From: Intestinirhabdus alba | Lineage (GTDB): Bacteria; Pseudomonadota; Gammaproteobacteria; Enterobacterales; Enterobacteriaceae | Length of the DNA stretch: 63,599 nt | Reading direction: 5' to 3' | NCBI RefSeq assembly: GCF_009711095.1 | Contig: NZ_WMJZ01000007.1 | Span: 1 to 63,599, forward strand | Shown: positions 47,676 to 55,233 of the stretch, piece after piece | Layout: each line of letters begins with the position of its first letter | Position numbering within the stretch: the stretch's first letter is position 1 | The notes under the pieces: model-generated | What the model saw: only the letters and a program-made list of their open reading frames with translations | Database searches by the model: none | What the model was told of the DNA's origin: nothing | Program-made: the position numbers and the translations under genes

Positions 47676-47813
47676 CGCCCGGCGGGTGGGGCCGGCGCAT
47701 TGTCGGCTATCCTGCTAACGCCACGGTGAAGTCAAAAGAGGAATGAGGTATAGTTTATTTTTGCATGCTCTGACTCACTCAGATTAGCCGCGTGCGCTGA
47801 CCCCAGGCGCACA

Positions 47814-48092
47814 TATACCCTAAATAATTCGAGTTGCATGACAAAACGCGGCGCGTTTTGAACAGCCGTAGCGCTGGCCCCGAAGGGGTGAGGCCGCAGG
47901 CCGAATCACGCGGCAAGCGAGCGACAAATTCGTCAGGAACGAATTTTCCCGACCGCAGGTCGCCTTCGGTGAGTGACAAATCTGTCGGGAGCAGATTTGA
48001 ACGCCGCGCAGCGGCGGTCCGTCAGGGCGAGTCTCATGGATGAGACAAGTAACCAGAAGCCAACACACATGCAGCCTGAAGTATGACAGGCA
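47814..48092. repeat. Large palindromic repeat, family C
   Basis: Outer ends are inverted relatives: CTAAATAATTCGAGTTGCAT on the left, and on the right GCAGCCTGAAGTATGACAG, which reads CTGTCATACTTCAGGCTGC inverted. Within are several smaller palindromes. No gene. Lies directly before the GntR start codon. Confidence 0.6.
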
Positions 48093-48116
48093 CAGGACAT
48101 CTTATGGATTACCGGC

Positions 48117-48824
48117 GTGAGTATTAAATCGATCCAGAAACAAAACGTGGTCAACGAGGTCTTCGAACAGATTAAGGCAAAGCTGCTGGACGGCTCCTGG
48201 GGAGCAGGGTGCCGCCTGCCATCCGAGGCAGAGCTTACGGCATCCTTTCACGTCAGCCGCGTCAGTATTCGCAGCGCGGTGCAGCGGCTGCGCGATCTTG
48301 GGATTATCGTCACCCGCCAGGGCAGCGGCAGCTACGTTAACGAGCACTTTACGCCCCAGATGCTGAGCAACGACGCCCGCCCGGTGATGCACCTGAGCCG
48401 CGAAGAGTTTCACGATATGATGATCTTTCGCCAGACGGTGGAGTTTAAATGCGTGGAGCTGGCGGTCAGCCATGCCACCGACGAAGATATTCTTCGGCTG
48501 GAGCAGGCGCTCAATAATATGCTGATCAATAAAAACGACTATAAAAAATACTCTGAGGCGGATTATGAATTCCACCTGGCCATTGTCAGAGCCTCCCATA
48601 ACAGCGTATTTTATAACGTGATGAACTCGATTAAAGACGTTTATTATTATTATCTGGAAGAGCTTAACCGCGCGCTGGGCATTACGCTTGAGAGCGTGGA
48701 GGCGCATATCAAAGTGTACATGTCCATTAAAAATCGCGACGCCACCACCGCCGTGGCCGTCCTTAACGAGGCGATGGCGGACAACAATATCGCGATTGAG
48801 AAAATTAAAAACCTGTCCCAGTAG
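48117..48824 (+). CDS. GntR-family regulator, FadR (FCD) subgroup
   Basis: 235 residues. Winged helix-turn-helix at about 10-75 (LLDGSWGAGCRLPSEAEL, FHVSRVSIRSAVQRLRDLG) and a helical FCD ligand domain with metal-type residues (EFHLAIVRASHN). It begins at GTG (48117); the ATG at 48104 is out of frame and stops early. The ribosome site is poor, so expression is probably low. As the only regulator of the hexonate locus it is the likely repressor acting at the palindrome at 43840-43854. Confidence 0.85.
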   Translation: MSIKSIQKQNVVNEVFEQIKAKLLDGSWGAGCRLPSEAELTASFHVSRVSIRSAVQRLRDLGIIVTRQGSGSYVNEHFTPQMLSNDARPVMHLSREEFHDMMIFRQTVEFKCVELAVSHATDEDILRLEQALNNMLINKNDYKKYSEADYEFHLAIVRASHNSVFYNVMNSIKDVYYYYLEELNRALGITLESVEAHIKVYMSIKNRDATTAVAVLNEAMADNNIAIEKIKNLSQ

Positions 48825-48826
48825 AC

Positions 48827-48873
48827 GGGTTTACTTGCCGCTTTGAACCCAGGCAGCGTCCGCGCGTTTAATC
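48827..48873 (+). repeat. Truncated repeat family B, copy 2
   Basis: ACGGGTTTACTTGCCGCTTTGAACC and AGGCAGCGTCCGCGCG match the beginning of the copy at 54.57 kb. The rest is cut off by the transposase remnant. Confidence 0.45.
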
Positions 48874-49059
48874 GTCGCCACCTTCAAAGAGATGTACGAC
48901 GCCGATGTGTCACCCTCGCTGATGGACGTCGTAAAAGAGCAGGTCACTGAGTGGCAAAACCGGCTACTGGATGCGCCGTATCCCATTATTTATATGAGCT
49001 GTATTGTTGTTAAAGTTCGTCAGAATGGCAGTGTGATAAACAAAGATACTTACAGTTGA
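48874..49059 (+). pseudogene. IS256-family transposase remnant
   Basis: Reads ATFKEMYDADVSPSLM, VTEWQNRLLDAPYPIIYM and CIVVKVRQNGSVINK, the mutator-type transposase region around the first catalytic Asp (here apparently MSC in place of the usual LDC/LDA). Only about 60 of 400 codons remain; no terminal repeats seen. Confidence 0.75.
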
Positions 49060-49443
49060 CAATATCCAGGAGTGGGAAGTTGGGCCGTGACCGAATCGGG
49101 ACAAAATGATTGGACATCATGCGTCGTCTGTAAAGAATTGCACCATCAGGACAAAGACATCACCATTGCTTCTTACTCCGGATGCTGTTTTATTCTTTTC
49201 ACCTGGAAAATACAGACAGTAATTGTATATTTTTTCTTTTATTTCTTTCTTTTGAGAAAAATCTCAAGGAAATAATTTACATTCTCGTAAAATAATATGA
49301 TTTATTTAACAAAATCAGAAAAAATGTACCATCCTCGCTCTGAATAACTAAAATCTCTGTGCCTGTTGGCCCTCTCGATGCGAAAGTAAGATACTATCAA
49401 TAGGTATTAATGCGGAATATCATACCGGTTCTGACAATCCCCT
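49060..49443. other. AT-rich stretch without a clear gene
   Basis: A 67-codon frame at 49072-49275 ends in a hydrophobic run but has no ribosome site and no known family. Base composition is unlike the backbone. Nothing firmer seen. Confidence 0.4.
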
Positions 49444-49746
49444 TTAAATATCATAAGTTTTAAAAAACTGGTGTTGTAGGTCAATTAACCTTACCGCACA
49501 TGATATTATTTCCAGCCAGCAAGGCATAGAAAAATAGAAAATTTCTTTTCCGTTTTTACTGGCTTTTATAAAGCACAGGGAGATTAATGCGATGCCTGTT
49601 ATTGCCACATATATACACTGAAGCAGTGTATCATGCCTGATGGCATAATATAATATTATGCTTGATAATATTTTATAGGGATAAGGTTTCCAGTGGAAAA
49701 CTATAAGCCCAATACCCAAAAAGGCCAGAGAAATAAAAAGCTCCAT
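49444..49746 (-). CDS. Small membrane protein of unknown function
   Basis: 100 residues with about three hydrophobic segments (MELFISLAFLGIGLIVFHW, ILSSIILYYAIRH, CIYVAITGIALISLCFI) and a C-terminal soluble part ending FFKTYDI. The start at 49746 is set by AAGGAAAAAA; a longer frame enters repeat family B. AT-rich, between an IS remnant and repeats, so probably imported. I do not recognise a family. Confidence 0.55.
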   Translation of the reverse strand: MELFISLAFLGIGLIVFHWKPYPYKILSSIILYYAIRHDTLLQCIYVAITGIALISLCFIKASKNGKEIFYFSMPCWLEIISCAVRLIDLQHQFFKTYDI

Positions 49747-49779
49747 TTTTTTCCTTAAAAATTTGAGGACTATGTACCT

Positions 49780-49945
49780 GTCCGCCAGGCGTAATTGCCG
49801 CGGGCAGTTTGAACACGGACAGTACGCCACAACCGGATCTGCGAAGCTTCCCCCCGGGGCCGTCCCTACGGGCGTTCAAAACGCGATGCGCTTTGTGCGA
49901 GCGCTGTCCTGGTTCAAAATGACAGGTAAACCAGCCTTATGGGCC
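49780..49945 (-). repeat. Repeat family B, copy 3 (reverse orientation)
   Basis: Read in reverse it gives TTTACCTGTCATTTTGAACC, AGCGCATCGCGTTTTGAACG, CCCGTAGGGACGGCC and an end GCGGCAATTACGCCTGGCGG, the same order as the copies at 1.86 and 54.57 kb. Confidence 0.55.
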
Positions 49946-50161
49946 AGACACTAAGTCCTGTTATTCCATTTTTAAGCACAGAGTTTATCATGTTTTTTCC
50001 GGCATCGACATAACGCCGCTCCGGACAATGTCGCAACGTGCTGCCGGGCTGTAGATGTATTAAGAGCCGCGCGCCGGGGCAATAAGGAGTATGATGCGCC
50101 TGTCCGCCAGGCCGCGGAATGGTAAAACGTTCTACGTCGCGCAGCCTGACGAGCAACGATT

Positions 50162-50405
50162 TATACTCGTCATACTTCGAGTTGCATGTGCGTTGGCTTT
50201 ATTCGGCCCCGGGGCCTCACCCTGAAGGGCCGCCGCCAGCGGCGTTCAAATCAGCTTAGCTGATTTGTTCTCGCTCACCCCGGTCACTTACTCCAGTAAG
50301 CTCCCGGGGATTAATGAGAGACATCCCTGCCTCTCACCGAAGGCAGCCTGCGGCTGTTCAAAACGCGCTGCGCTTTGTCCTGCAATTCGAATTATTTAGA
50401 GTATA
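50162..50405. repeat. Palindromic repeat family C containing an ERIC core
   Basis: Ends are inverted repeats of about 24 bp (TATACTCGTCATACTTCGAG on the left; TATACTCTAAATAATTCGAA read inward from the right). The centre (50272-50316) has CGCTCACCCCGGTCACTTAC and AGTAAGCTCCCGGGGATT, the two halves of the enterobacterial ERIC palindrome. No coding potential. Lies 110 bases before ydcY. Confidence 0.7.
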
Positions 50406-50514
50406 TAAAAGTAAACCCGGCCGCCTCCGGTAACCCTGGGGCAGGCGCATCAGGTCGCGCGACCCGCGCGTTCTGCACCCTCCGGCGGCCCAGCTAAGCA
50501 TCAGAGGAGTCATT

Positions 50515-50748
50515 ATGTCGCACCTGGATGAGATCAGCGCCCGCGTTGACGCTGCTATTGATGAGGGCGTTATCGCTCATATGAATGAACTGCTTATCGC
50601 CCTCAGCGATGACGCGGCCCTGAGCCGGGAGGAGCGCTACGCCCAGCAGCAGCGCCTGCGTACCGCCATTGCCCACCACGGACGGCAGCATAAAGAAGAT
50701 ATGGAGGCGCGCCGGGAGCTGCTGACCCGGGGCGGAACGATTATCTGA
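50515..50748 (+). CDS. ydcY: DUF2526 family protein YdcY
   Basis: 77 residues, the same as E. coli YdcY. Charged helical protein (MSHLDEISARVDAAIDEGVI, AHMNELLIALSDDAALSREE, HHGRQHKEDMEARREL). The leader has AGAGGAGTCATT before the ATG. Unknown function. In E. coli it lies next to ortT; here about 14.7 kb of accessory DNA has come between them. Confidence 0.93.
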   Translation: MSHLDEISARVDAAIDEGVIAHMNELLIALSDDAALSREERYAQQQRLRTAIAHHGRQHKEDMEARRELLTRGGTII

Positions 50749-50773
50749 CGGCCACGCCGCAGCCGACGCGGGT

Positions 50774-51223
50774 TTAAAACGCGCGTCGCGCCACCAGCCA
50801 CGCCCCGATAACCAGCATCACCGCGCCGCATAGCGGGCCGATTAACGCCCGCAGCGGTACGCCCTGGCTGCGCAGGATATCCAGCGCCAGGCCACCGATC
50901 AGCTGGCTGGCGACCAGCACCGCAATAGTGGTGGCCGCGCCGACGTTCTGATAGCCGCTGATGCTGGCGAAGACAAAAAACGATCCCAGCAGGCCGGGAA
51001 TGAGGGTCCACCAGCGTACGCTGGAGAGCAGCTCGCCAAACCCCGCGGCTCCCTGTCTGAAGCCCAGGATGCTGACGAACAGAGCCATTCCCACCAGCGA
51101 ATTCAGCAGCATGGCGATAAGGATCGTCGATGCGTTCTGGCTGATGCGCACCATCAGGGTGTTCTGCACCACCAGACCAATGCCCGCCGCGATCAGAAAG
51201 GCGAGGGTAGATGCGTGATTCAT
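50774..51223 (-). CDS. ydcZ: DMT-family inner-membrane protein YdcZ (DUF606)
   Basis: 149 residues and five hydrophobic helices (AFLIAAGIGLVVQNTLM, STILIAMLLNSLVGMALFV, WWTLIPGLLGSFFVFAS, AATTIAVLVASQLIGGLAL, GAVMLVIGAWLVA): a half-size drug/metabolite transporter that should work as a dimer. Same length as E. coli YdcZ. Its ATG overlaps the mnaT stop by four bases. Confidence 0.92.
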   Translation of the reverse strand: MNHASTLAFLIAAGIGLVVQNTLMVRISQNASTILIAMLLNSLVGMALFVSILGFRQGAAGFGELLSSVRWWTLIPGLLGSFFVFASISGYQNVGAATTIAVLVASQLIGGLALDILRSQGVPLRALIGPLCGAVMLVIGAWLVARRAF

Positions 51224-51738
51224 TGTCGCCCGTCCGGCTCCTGACGATCGTCAAGCTGCAGCTGCATAAAGGTCAGATCCAGCCAGCGGCCAAATTTAGT
51301 GCCAACCTGCGGCATCTGCGCGGTGATGCTAAAGCCCAGCGCCGTATGCAGCCGGAGTGACGCCCGATTCTGCGATTCAATGCCCGCCACCATCACGTGT
51401 TTGCCGCAGGCGCGCGCCTCTTCAATCAGTCTGCCAAGCAGCGCTCGCCCCAGCCCTTTTCCCAGGTGGTCCGGATGCACATAAACCGAATGCTCCACGG
51501 TATGGCGAAAGCCGTCAAAGCTGCGCCAGTCGCCAAACGAAGCGTAGCCGGTCACCGTGCCGTTCTCTTCGCTGACCAGCACCGGATAGCCCGCCAGCTG
51601 CCGCGCTTCATACCAGGCGATGCGGTTGTCGACATCCACCGTCTCATCGTTCCAGATCGCCGCCGTATGCAGCACCGCATGGTTATAAATCTCCGCGATG
51701 GCGGCGCAGTCCTCTTTTCCGGCAAACCGAATGGTCAT
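51220..51738 (-). CDS. mnaT: L-methionine sulfoximine/sulfone acetyltransferase MnaT
   Basis: 172-residue GNAT enzyme close to E. coli MnaT (YncA), which N-acetylates toxic methionine analogues. The acetyl-CoA loop is HLGKGLGRALL; VMVAGIESQN and SLRLHTALGF are further conserved blocks. First gene of mnaT-ydcZ, overlapping the latter by ATGA. Divergent from an XRE-cupin gene 37 bases away. Confidence 0.92.
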   Translation of the reverse strand: MTIRFAGKEDCAAIAEIYNHAVLHTAAIWNDETVDVDNRIAWYEARQLAGYPVLVSEENGTVTGYASFGDWRSFDGFRHTVEHSVYVHPDHLGKGLGRALLGRLIEEARACGKHVMVAGIESQNRASLRLHTALGFSITAQMPQVGTKFGRWLDLTFMQLQLDDRQEPDGRQ

Positions 51739-51775
51739 ATTGAACCTCAGCGATTGTTCACTATAGTATTACGTT

Positions 51776-52384
51776 ATGAATACTATTGAAGACAGCATAA
51801 ATCAACGGATCGCGGCAAGAATTCGTCTTGAACGCGAATCGCGCGGCTGGTCGCTGACGGAGCTTGCCGGACTGGCGGGCGTGTCGCGCGCGATGATCCA
51901 CAAAATAGAGCGCGGAGAGAGCAGCCCGACGGCGACGCTGCTGGGGCGGCTTTCCGGTGCCTTTGGCATCAGCATGTCGACGCTGATCGCCCGCGCCGAG
52001 ATGCAGGAGGGCAGGCTGTTGCGCTGCGCCGACCAGCCGGTGTGGAGCGATCCGCAGAGCCGCTACCTGCGCCGCCATATCTCGCCCCGCGGGGAGCTGG
52101 AGCTGGTGCAGATAACGCTGCCGGCGGGCAGCGATATCCCCATGCCCGCCTCCTCTTATCACCAGGCCAGACAGCTGATCTGGCTGCAGGAGGGGGAACT
52201 GGTGTTCGTCGAAGGGGAAATACGCCATGAAATGCGCGCCGGAGATTGCCTGGCGCTGGGGCCACCGAACGACTGCCGGTTTATGAACGAAACCGGCTCT
52301 CCCTGCGTTTATCTGATTGTTCGTCTCAACCTTGCGGGCAACCCAGGATCGACACGGACTGCTACTATTGATCAATCATCATAA
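51776..52384 (+). CDS. XRE-cupin transcriptional regulator
   Basis: 202 residues. N-terminal helix-turn-helix (about 10-65: LERESRGWSLTELAGLAGVS, MIHKIERGESSPTATLLGRL) and a C-terminal cupin (about 110-185: QLIWLQEGELVFVEGE, AGDCLALGPPNDCRF). It shares a 37-base divergent promoter region with mnaT and ends 15 bases before curA, so it may control either or both. Not in E. coli K-12 at this point as far as I recall. The ligand is unknown. Confidence 0.87.
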   Translation: MNTIEDSINQRIAARIRLERESRGWSLTELAGLAGVSRAMIHKIERGESSPTATLLGRLSGAFGISMSTLIARAEMQEGRLLRCADQPVWSDPQSRYLRRHISPRGELELVQITLPAGSDIPMPASSYHQARQLIWLQEGELVFVEGEIRHEMRAGDCLALGPPNDCRFMNETGSPCVYLIVRLNLAGNPGSTRTATIDQSS

Positions 52385-52399
52385 TCAGAGGAGAAAATC

Positions 52400-53437
52400 A
52401 TGGGCCAACAGGCACAGCGTAATCGCCGCTGGGTGCTGGCGTCACGTCCGCAGGGCGCGCCGGTAGAGAGTAATTTCCGCTTTGAAGAGGACGAGGTCGC
52501 CACCCCTGGCGAAGGGCAGGTTCTGCTGCGCAGCATCTATCTTTCGCTTGATCCCTATATGCGCGGCAGGATGAGCGATGAGCCATCCTATTCGCCGCCG
52601 GTCAGGATTGGTGAAGTGATGGTGGGCGGTACGGTAAGCCGCGTGGTGGCGTCGAATCACCCGGACTACAGCCCCGGCGAGTGGGTGCTTGGCTACAGCG
52701 GCTGGCAGGATTATGACATCTCCGACGGTACGGGGCTGGTTAAGCTGGGCGAGAACCCGCAGCATCCGTCATGGTCGCTGGGCATCCTCGGTATGCCCGG
52801 CTTCACCGCCTGGATGGGGCTGCTGGATATCGGTCAGCCGAAGGAGGGCGAAACGCTGGTAGTGGCCGCCGCCACCGGTCCGGTTGGGGCGACGGTCGGG
52901 CAGATCGGCAAGCTCAAAGGCTGCCGGGTAGTGGGCATCGCCGGCGGTGAGGAGAAGTGCCGACACGCCACTGAAACCCTGGGCTTTGACGTCTGCCTGG
53001 ATCGTCACGCCGACGATTTTGCCCGGCGGCTGGCGGAAGCCTGTCCACAGGGGATTGATATCTATTACGAAAACGTCGGCGGGAAGGTATTTGACGCCGT
53101 TCTGCCGCTGCTGAATACCTCGGCACGCATCCCGCTGTGCGGACTGGTCAGCGGCTATAACGCCACCGATCTGCCTCCCGGACCGGACCGCCTGCCGCTG
53201 CTGATGGCAACGCTGCTGAAAAAACGCATCCGGCTGCAGGGGTTTATTATCAACCAGGACTACGGTCACCGGATCCACGAGTTTCACCAGGAGATGGGCC
53301 GCTGGGTAGAGGAGGGCAAAATCCATTATCGCGAGCAAATCACCGACGGCCTGGAAAACGCGCCGCAGGCTTTTATCGGGCTGCTGACCGGCAAAAATTT
53401 CGGTAAAGTTGTGATTCGCGTGGCGGACGATGACTGA
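52400..53437 (+). CDS. curA: NADPH-dependent curcumin/dihydrocurcumin reductase
   Basis: 345-residue zinc-independent medium-chain reductase of the leukotriene B4 dehydrogenase group, the same length as E. coli CurA (YncB). It reduces enone double bonds with NADPH. MGQQAQRNRRWVLASRP, LSLDPYMRGRMSDEPSY, VVAAATGPVGATVGQIGKLKG (cofactor loop) and YYENVGGKVFDAVL are conserved. AGAGGAGAAAATC precedes the ATG. A stem-loop (CAGGCG/CGCCTG) follows the stop, but with A rather than T after it. Confidence 0.95.
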   Translation: MGQQAQRNRRWVLASRPQGAPVESNFRFEEDEVATPGEGQVLLRSIYLSLDPYMRGRMSDEPSYSPPVRIGEVMVGGTVSRVVASNHPDYSPGEWVLGYSGWQDYDISDGTGLVKLGENPQHPSWSLGILGMPGFTAWMGLLDIGQPKEGETLVVAAATGPVGATVGQIGKLKGCRVVGIAGGEEKCRHATETLGFDVCLDRHADDFARRLAEACPQGIDIYYENVGGKVFDAVLPLLNTSARIPLCGLVSGYNATDLPPGPDRLPLLMATLLKKRIRLQGFIINQDYGHRIHEFHQEMGRWVEEGKIHYREQITDGLENAPQAFIGLLTGKNFGKVVIRVADDD

Positions 53438-53777
53438 GAATAACAGGCGGCCCCGGTCGCCTGAAAAAAATGTGCAAATTTTGTTTTTCCAGCTTTAATT
53501 AAAGCACTACAAATATCCTGCGATAGTTAATAAAGTAAAAAATAACGCAACGGTATGAACTCTTACGATTTTGCTCCTTATCACACCAGGCTAACCCTTT
53601 TCTGGCGGTTAATTCCCGAAGGATTAACCGCCAGACCCTGTCCGTCAGTTGCCGCATTGCGCACGCTGTATTCAGACCAACAGCACGCTTTACCTCAGGC
53701 CAGGCAAGCATCGACAGCACGCCTCCCCGACTCGCGAACGCGGCCTGAGCGGCTTTATCAATATTGAAGGAAACAGA
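53438..53777. other. curA-mcbR intergenic region with a perfect 13-bp inverted repeat
   Basis: TCTGGCGGTTAAT (53601-53613) and ATTAACCGCCAGA (53623-53635) form a 13-bp perfect palindrome with a 9-base loop. No T tract on either side, so it is not a standard terminator. No convincing gene lies here. Confidence 0.5.
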
Positions 53778-54458
53778 ATGCCCGGTTTGGAAAAAACGCA
53801 ACATATCAGCCTGACCTCCCAGGTGGAAAATGGATTAAAGCATCAGCTAAGCATTGGCGCATTGAAGCCCGGAGCCAGGCTTATCACCAAAAATATTGCC
53901 GCCGAGCTGGGGATCAGTATTACCCCGGTCCGGGAGGCGCTGCTGAGGCTGGTTTCCGCCCGCGCGCTGGCTATCGCTCCGGCACAGGCTTTTATGGTTC
54001 CGGAAATCAGCCTGGCGGGGCTGAATGAAATTCATACTATTCGCTGCGAGCTGGAAGGTATGGCGGTGGCCGCCGCCGCCGGGCAGATGAGCGAAGCCCG
54101 TCTGCAGAGCCTGCGGCATCTGCTGGAGGAGTACCGGCAGGCGTACGAGAGCGGCGCTATGGAGGCGCGGCTGTTGGCCAACCGCGCGTTTCGCTTTCAG
54201 ATCTATGCTTATGCCAATATGCCAACGCTGAGCGAGCTGATTGAGCAGCTCTGGGTGCGGATGGGGCCGGGCCTGCACTTTTTGTATGGCGGAGCGCCGG
54301 CGAAAGCGTATCGGCACAGCGTGGACTACTATCAGAACTTACTGGCCGCCCTGGAGAGCGGCGATAAAGAGCTGAGCCGTCGCCGTCTGCTGGAGGTAAT
54401 TCATAAAAATAGCGCTATCGTTAAGCAGCAGTACGCCAGCGACGCCGTGCCTGAATAG
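53778..54458 (+). CDS. mcbR: GntR-family regulator McbR (YncC)
   Basis: 226 residues, FadR-type: winged helix at about 10-80 (LSIGALKPGARLITKNIAAE, LGISITPVREALLRLVS) and a helical FCD domain ending NSAIVKQQYAS. In E. coli McbR represses mcbA and affects biofilm and colanic acid. Start chosen at MPGLEKTQHISLT after GAAGGAAACAGA, matching the family; longer frames are rejected. The C-terminal half differs more from E. coli than the DNA-binding part. Confidence 0.88.
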   Translation: MPGLEKTQHISLTSQVENGLKHQLSIGALKPGARLITKNIAAELGISITPVREALLRLVSARALAIAPAQAFMVPEISLAGLNEIHTIRCELEGMAVAAAAGQMSEARLQSLRHLLEEYRQAYESGAMEARLLANRAFRFQIYAYANMPTLSELIEQLWVRMGPGLHFLYGGAPAKAYRHSVDYYQNLLAALESGDKELSRRRLLEVIHKNSAIVKQQYASDAVPE

Positions 54459-54538
54459 CTTCCCGACTGCTGAAATTTATCCCCGTGGGGCCTGCTTATT
54501 TTGCGCCCCGACGCAGGCGAGGGTAATCAGATATTTAG

Positions 54539-54564
54539 TGGGTCAGAGGTTAGAGTCTGACCCA
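54539..54564 (+). other. Stem-loop downstream of mcbR
   Basis: TGGGTCAGA and TCTGACCCA form a perfect 9-bp stem with an 8-base loop, 80 bases after the mcbR stop. No U tract, so termination is uncertain. Confidence 0.35.
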
Positions 54565-54730
54565 TCAGGCGGGTTTACTTACTATTTTGAACCTGAGCCG
54601 TGCCTGCATAAAACACATCGCGTTTTGAACGCCCGTAAAGTCGGCCTCCCGGTGAGCCTCGCGGATCATCCTCAGTTACTGCGGGTACGCGCTGTCTGCG
54701 CTAATAACGCCTGGTGAACCAGGCCTTTAA
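54565..54730 (+). repeat. Repeat family B, copy 4
   Basis: GGCGGGTTTACTTACTATTT, ACATCGCGTTTTGAACGCCC, GTGAGCCTCGCGGATCATCC and AATAACGCCTGGTGAACC: the best preserved copy by eye, and the reference for recognising the others at 1.86, 48.83 and 49.78 kb. Confidence 0.6.
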
Positions 54731-54794
54731 GGCCTGCCTTTTCTGGCGAAATATTCTATCATAGCCCGTGGATTACATTCACAGGGACGATCTT

Positions 54795-55184
54795 ATGAAT
54801 CAGCATATTAAGGCCTCAGAGGGTATCGGCTATCGCACGGGCCGGTGGGTGAAACGCCATCCGCGCCAGGCGTCTGCCATAGCAGTAGTCGTTGCAATAA
54901 TAATATTATTCAAGGTTCATTATTCATATATTCTGTCTTTACCCTTTTTATGGCTATTGTGGTATCTGTTTATTCGCGTTAATGATAAAGAGTGGCGACA
55001 AAATTATCCTACCCTCGAAGAATACTGGCGCATTCACCCGACCACCCGCACCGGCAGAGGAACACAATGCTATTACTGCGGGTCACCGGAAATTAAAAGT
55101 TATTTATGGCGCAAGTATCCCGGTAAGCGAGTTCATTTCTGCCTGCAGTGCCGACGCGACTTATACCGGACAGATAGCCACTGA
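54795..55184 (+). CDS. Membrane protein with C-terminal zinc-ribbon-like cysteines
   Basis: 129 residues. A basic N-terminus (GRWVKRHPRQ), two close hydrophobic segments (ASAIAVVVAIIILFKV and YILSLPFLWLLWYLFI), then a soluble tail with CYYCGSPEIK and, 26 residues on, CLQC: two CxxC pairs suited to one zinc. Start set by AGGGACGATCTT before ATG 54795; an in-frame ATG nine codons earlier lacks a site. Converges on yncD. Unrecognised family; not in E. coli here. Confidence 0.6.
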   Translation: MNQHIKASEGIGYRTGRWVKRHPRQASAIAVVVAIIILFKVHYSYILSLPFLWLLWYLFIRVNDKEWRQNYPTLEEYWRIHPTTRTGRGTQCYYCGSPEIKSYLWRKYPGKRVHFCLQCRRDLYRTDSH

Positions 55185-55204
55185 GCCGGGCCATAAGCCA
55201 GGTG

Positions 55205-55233
55205 CATGGCGCTTTGCTATTCAAAGCGCCATG
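55205..55233. other. 12-bp palindrome over the yncD stop codon
   Basis: CATGGCGCTTTG-CTATT-CAAAGCGCCATG is a perfect stem-loop. One arm encodes the terminal Trp-Arg-Phe of yncD and the loop includes its TAG. It lies between converging genes and may act as a bidirectional 3' end, though no T tract follows. Confidence 0.45.

Noticed and set aside
47814..50405. CRISPR array in the repeat-rich region
   Set aside because: Repeats are long, imperfect, palindromic and irregularly spaced; no short direct repeats with uniform spacers.
53444..53463. Stem-loop after curA as a terminator
   Set aside because: CAGGCG/CGCCTG is followed by a run of A, not T, on the coding strand, so it does not fit a Rho-independent terminator.
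53499..53804. 101-codon minus-strand frame between curA and mcbR
   Set aside because: It crosses the perfect inverted repeat and the start of mcbR, with no ribosome site; more likely noncoding structured DNA.
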